A stretch of DNA of 44,496 nt, taken from the NCBI GenBank assembly GCA_013115125.1, contig JABANN010000272.1, forward strand, positions 1 to 44,496, in the 5' to 3' direction. This stretch comes from Perkinsus olseni. Its lineage: Eukaryota; Perkinsozoa; Perkinsida. The notes beneath the pieces are model-generated. The model had not been told where the DNA came from, did not search any database, and worked only from the letters and a program-made list of their open reading frames with translations. A program made the translations under genes and the position numbers. Below are positions 40,701-44,496 of this stretch, piece after piece; the first letter of the stretch is position 1; every line of letters begins with the position of its first letter.

Positions 40701-43700
40701 CAGGTATTGCATAGTATGGCCATCTCGAGCTATAAGGACCCAGTCATTTTACGTGCTCTAAGTAAACGCTTGCGATCGAGTATCTTAGCGGAGCGAAACT
40801 TATCTCATCGAGTAAGTAATGCTCAACACCGTTTGTGAAACCCCCTGCAACGTAATCACTTGTACGCCGAAAAAATCTATATTTTATGAAGACCGCTCAT
40901 GACGCATCTATGTGATCTGTCAGCTCCAATTAGCGACATCTGCCATATCCTACATGTCTGCGATACGCACGATGGTTACTACGATGGAAGAACTATTAAA
41001 TGATGTAGGACGCCGGGTTGGAACTTGCGCCCATCCGATGGAGTTCAGGTGGAACAACTCCTGCGGACAGAAACGGCCACAACGATTCAAATTCACCAGA
41101 TCCTCTCGGCCTTGGTCCGGCAAGATGGCAGGCAAGAGCTCGGTAGAGTTCGCCGGACTTTACTTGGTCGGTTACAGGCTGATACCTCGTCCGTCGAGGA
41201 GTGGCTATCGCGAACTGGTGCAGCTATGCGAGGACCAATGGTGCCGTGCAACCGCTACAACTGACTTAACTGAACGAGTAACTCAAAATTCATTGCCCCT
41301 CGTTTATCGATCATGATTTATTTTTCAGGCCTTTTTGTCGACGATGGCACTCTTCGCGGAGATCAGCAAAGATGCTTTTTCGGAGCGCCTGGTCCAGCTG
41401 ATCTTGAGCTGGTCTTCAGAGACCGATCGCGTTGCTCGATTGAACAACCTTGATTCGATACAGCTCTCGGGTTGGAATTCAAGCAAGGACCGACCACCGC
41501 AAATTGGCACTTTCAGGACTGCTGTCGAGAATATGTGGTTCGGGTGATTCCCATGGAGCTGAAGTCGTGGGGAAGGCGGCTGATATGATAGATGCCGTGT
41601 ATGATCATGCTTGTAGGCATTGACACGACTGAGCACACCATATCAGTGTGGATGTTTCAGGTCACGAGCTCAACTTGCGTGAATGGACACCATCCGAATT
41701 CTCGATTTTTGTGTCTCGCTTAGCTGCAGCAGGGGATACCGGGATGTATGATGCAGAGGGCTTGTCTCATGTGAGTCTTCGGATACCAGTCATTGAGAGC
41801 AACATTGGGTCCCTCTTTTAGACTATCAGTCTACATGTGCAGCGGCATGGGCACGAGTATGACTGTCGCCATCTGACCTTAGTGACGGAGGCGTTGTCCA
41901 AGCTATCCAGCAGAGTCCAAGAGGCCAATGCTCTCGGACCTCTGTGGCATGAGGTGAGGGGTCCCCCGTGTTGTATCATTGATCAACGTGCTTACTGTCC
42001 GTTCATGGTTATCGATTCTGAACGCTATTTGTAGATATCATCGCGGCTGACGGTATTCCAAGCCAAGCAACTGCTGACCATTGGTATTGCAATGTCGAAA
42101 TTCACGAGAGATACGGTCGCAGCAATTCAATACCGGTGAGGTCTTCGTGAAAACTGGACGTACCGGGATTTGAACCCGGGGCCTTCTGCATGCGAAGCAG
42201 ACGTGATACCACTACACCATACGCCCTGTTGTATAACGTCCTATTCCGAAAGCATGGTGGTGTTACTCAGAAACTTCCCGTCACTGACTGGAGCGTTCTT
42301 GAAGGACGGGACACTCCTTGCTTCATTGGACACTTGCTCTAGGGTGGGTGATCGCAGGACACCGAAAAAACATCGTGGCACAATCGCACCCCAGGTCTCG
42401 CTCATCTCCGCCTGGTCTCGAGTCGGGGCCTTGACGGGTTCTTTGCTCGAAGCGGTCGCGTCCGGTATAACCGAAAGTGCATCTTTCAAGCATCCTGTGA
42501 GTTTCGTGAATGCAACCTTACGTCAACGCTGCAGCTCTTTAGATTCGAGATGCTAGTCGGATACTCTTCTCTCTCTACTGTATCAACTTGCACAGTCTCA
42601 TGCGCAACGCAGGGCCGAGTACTCAGGTAGGGTATGAGCCGTCAGCATCGGCAGTCCCTGGCAGCGTTCTTCAGGCACTTGTTCGGCACTGCAGGGAGTC
42701 AATCGAGGCCGAAGCGCCGTTTGCGCCTTCAGCAGCGCCCGAGGATCTGGTTAGAGTAGGTTCGCGGGTAACCGATCCAAAGCGGACTTAATTTTACGAT
42801 AGAGAGTTTTTCATAAATTCGGGATCTATGATTATTTCTCTTCATTCTCGTGTATATTATCCTGAAAATCGGACGTGCGTTTCACGCACTTCTTACTGGC
42901 ATCTTTATCGAAGTAAAGTAGGTACTCATCAGCATATGTGCTTCCTCGGTGATATCGTCGCCTACTACAGCCAGCCGGGCCGATTTGGTTGCGCGTAGTG
43001 CGCTCGAGGCTCTCGCGAAGTTTCATTACAAGTGGCTGATGAACTTCTTAGGTAAGACAGTCCAACTCGCACCCTTGACTAGTCTTGTCGGGTCAGGTGA
43101 AGGTGGTCCTTCGAGAAGTATGTTCACGATGGCTGCGGCCTGGCTTGCGGAAGGGGGGTTTTCTGGCGAAAGTCTAGTGAGTTGAGTGGGTGTTCTCCAC
43201 CGTGTAGTCAAGATAACCCAATAGTATCTTGGATCGATTATCCAATCTCAATGAATCATTAGCAATCGAATGATGGATCACTAAAGCCTAGGCAATATCG
43301 CATTGCATTGAGTGGCGAGCGACAGCCGACACGGCAACAGAGAAGCTCGCCACTCCCTCCTCAGGGGATGATGGATGAAGGGACGAAGAGTCGCCTGGCC
43401 GACCTTCTAGCTGAGCTGAAGGTGCCCGAGAGAGCGGCTCGGATCGACCTGCCCGTCGAAGGTCACTACGGAAGTGACGCGCTGACGATGCAGGAGCAAT
43501 CGATATACCGGAGGTTCCCCCGTTGGTCGCTGAATCTGCTTCTGGCATGCCCTCATCAGGTTGGGCGTGAACGCGGTGGCGATGGTGCCAACACCACCTT
43601 TCACTGTTCGGCTTGCCACTCGGCAAGGGGTGGCTATCGAAGTGGGTCGCGATCCTTGTTATTGATTTTCCCACACTAGATTGAATATAATAGCAGGGGA

Positions 43701-44496
43701 ATGCCTTATTAAGCCTATCGCTGTAAATTGTCTTCACATCCTGAACTTAGCGATAGGCTTCCTTTACCCGGGAGAGACGCATTCCAGAGGTTGGGACAGC
43801 AATGATGATGCACCAGCATCTCCCATGCTGCCTACTAGTTGGTCGCATCGCGTGGACCCCTGTAGGTGTTGGGAGAGCGAGAAGTGTTAGGGCAAAGAGA
43901 GGATCTCGTTGCCTGGACGAAAATAAGGTGAGCAGACACTCTGGTGGGATCGAACCCGGGTCGTCAGCAGGTTAACCCTCCTCGCTAACCGTGGATGGAA
44001 AGTCGTCTTGTTGCGCCCGTCGGAAAGAGTTGGCATGAAGAACGCCGACAGCCTGTATGAGCTGGCCCTGAGTAAAATAGGAGATTCCACCAGATGACTC
44101 TTGAGCGTCCACCAATTCATGACTTGTTTCTGCTTGATGTTTCTCGCCAGTAATGTCCTTTGAATTCACCAGTGGCGCATCGAACTTCGCTTCTACCACA
44201 GACCTGTATTTCGGATAGCAAAAATGGCGGCAGAAAAATGGCGGCCCCGGGGTTCGAACCCCCGGCAGCACTCCCCGCCTGCGTTCACGTGACGGACTGT
44301 TCTCCCAAAGAGAGAGGCTGGCTAACGCCGACTAACTGTCAGTTACAGGCTAGGAAGCGGAAAGTGGCCGATTCTTGGATAAATCGATTATGCGGGCGAG
44401 CGCTTTTTACAGCGGACGTTCGTTGGCTACATCGAATCTCGACAACCTGTGTTGTCGAAAACGCGCTGTCCAGATGAAGTTGACGCATACTATTGG
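37799..44496 (+). CDS. large helical-repeat protein, HPR/RAP-like (3' end outside window)
   Basis: Many exons join in phase: 37799-37977, 38313-38357, 38393-38462, 38537-38659, 38911-38965, 39007-39614, (39725-?), 40704-40811, 40924-41004, 41049-?, about 41329-41490, 41661-41770, 41822-41953, 42035-42135, 42271-42496, 42543-42626, 42675-42755, 42970-43051, 43097-43176, 43365-? and onward. The protein is alpha-helical, with repeats of about 35-40 residues such as LTSLAKIPSSEEARESVLGQ, AQLAQTYEGLQEMGVIDEDN, WTPSEFSIFVSRLAAAGDTG and VLHSMAISSYKDPVILRALS. These resemble the heptatricopeptide (HPR) repeats of apicomplexan and dinoflagellate mitochondrial RNA-binding proteins, which often end in a RAP domain; that end would lie past the window. 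The stretch 39720-40700 has no settled exon path. Introns range from 35 to over 300 nt. Confidence 0.65.
38215..38272 (+). repeat. tRNA-like block in intron 1 of the helical-repeat gene
   Basis: AAGCCAGAGCGCATAATTGC, then GCGCGCAGGTTCAATTCCCT, reads like a tRNA D-arm to T-arm; there is no paired acceptor stem. Confidence 0.45.
42155..42226 (-). tRNA. tRNA-Ala(CGC)
   Basis: The minus strand folds as a full cloverleaf. The acceptor arms GGGCGTA and TACGTCC pair over seven positions, including a G3:U70 wobble, the identity element of alanine tRNA. The D-arm lies in GGTGTAGTGGTATCACG. The anticodon arm is TCTGC, loop TTCGCAT, GCAGA, so the anticodon is CGC (reads GCG). The T-arm is CCGGG, loop TTCAAAT, CCCGG, and the discriminator is A. 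A- and B-box sequences are intact. It sits on the opposite strand within an intron (42136-42270) of the helical-repeat gene, so Pol III would transcribe it against the Pol II transcript. Confidence 0.92.
43945..44003 (-). repeat. tRNA-like block
   Basis: The minus strand has GGTTAGCGAGGAGGGTTAAC and then GACCCGGGTTCGATCCCACC. The T-arm is good, but I cannot pair an acceptor stem, so it is probably a pseudo-tRNA. Confidence 0.5.
44240..44290 (-). repeat. tRNA 3'-half-like block
   Basis: The minus strand has TGCCGGGGGTTCGAACCCCG followed by GGGCCGCCA, a perfect T-arm and a possible acceptor 3' strand. The matching 5' strand GGCGGCC is not found at the right distance upstream. Confidence 0.5.

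Noticed and set aside
44240-44330. Possible complete tRNA on the minus strand
   Set aside because: The T-arm is perfect, but no 5' acceptor strand pairs with the 3' strand at tRNA length, and no anticodon arm is clear.
1-44496. Trans-spliced leader gene, rRNA genes, CRISPR array
   Set aside because: I scanned by eye for the dinoflagellate/Perkinsus spliced-leader core (CCGTAGCCAT), 5S-like blocks and regularly spaced repeats and saw none.

Overview
The window looks like nuclear DNA of a flagellated protist. It carries many small genes on both strands, split by short GT-AG introns (often 35-60 nt, some under 40), with moderate GC and simple-repeat-rich gaps. An SHAQKYF-type MYB protein, an STPGR/SHIPPO axonemal protein, a helical-repeat organelle-type protein, and families of secreted and surface proteins fit an alveolate. 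My best guess is Perkinsus (Perkinsozoa); this is an inference from style, not from a database match. Gene models below were built by hand by joining exons whose splice phases agree. Coordinates may be off by a base or two in places.

Layout. 2-1207 (+): 3' part of an SHAQKYF MYB gene. 1830-2323 (+): small putative secreted protein. 2556-4262 (-): STPGR/SHIPPO repeat protein. 5096-10588 (-): a 15-exon polytopic membrane protein with a VTT-like core, about 1000 aa. 10772-11525 (-): low-complexity charged repeat protein. 11599-12143 (+): complete 4-exon RING-finger protein. 12994-13118 (+): orphan terminal exon with a membrane helix. 14416-14943 (+): small multi-pass membrane protein. 15154-15698 (+): possible small gene. 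16126-17724 (+): one-TM protein with an EF-hand-like tail. 18335-18579 and 19079-19522 (+): two very small genes.

20508-24801 (+) and 31963-36694 (+): two paralogous surface glycoproteins, A and B, with the same intron positions and phases and many exons of identical length. Between them are a third family member reduced to a 5' fragment (C, 25585-25823), a deleted Tc1/mariner element (27325-28133), a short hAT-type MITE with an 8-bp duplication, and a single-exon secreted protein (28666-29550, -). A small basic protein (30798-31004) and an unrecognised two-exon gene end (31335-31584) precede B. 37799 to the window end (+): a large many-exon gene for a helical-repeat protein resembling apicomplexan/dinoflagellate HPR/RAP proteins. 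An intact tRNA-Ala(CGC) lies on the opposite strand inside one of its introns.

The most interesting signal is in the introns. Many contain tRNA-like T-arm (B-box) pieces. Others share two further short sequence families across unrelated genes, or carry MITE-like inverted repeats that nearly fill them. This suggests that introns here are repeatedly seeded or invaded by mobile and tRNA-derived sequences.
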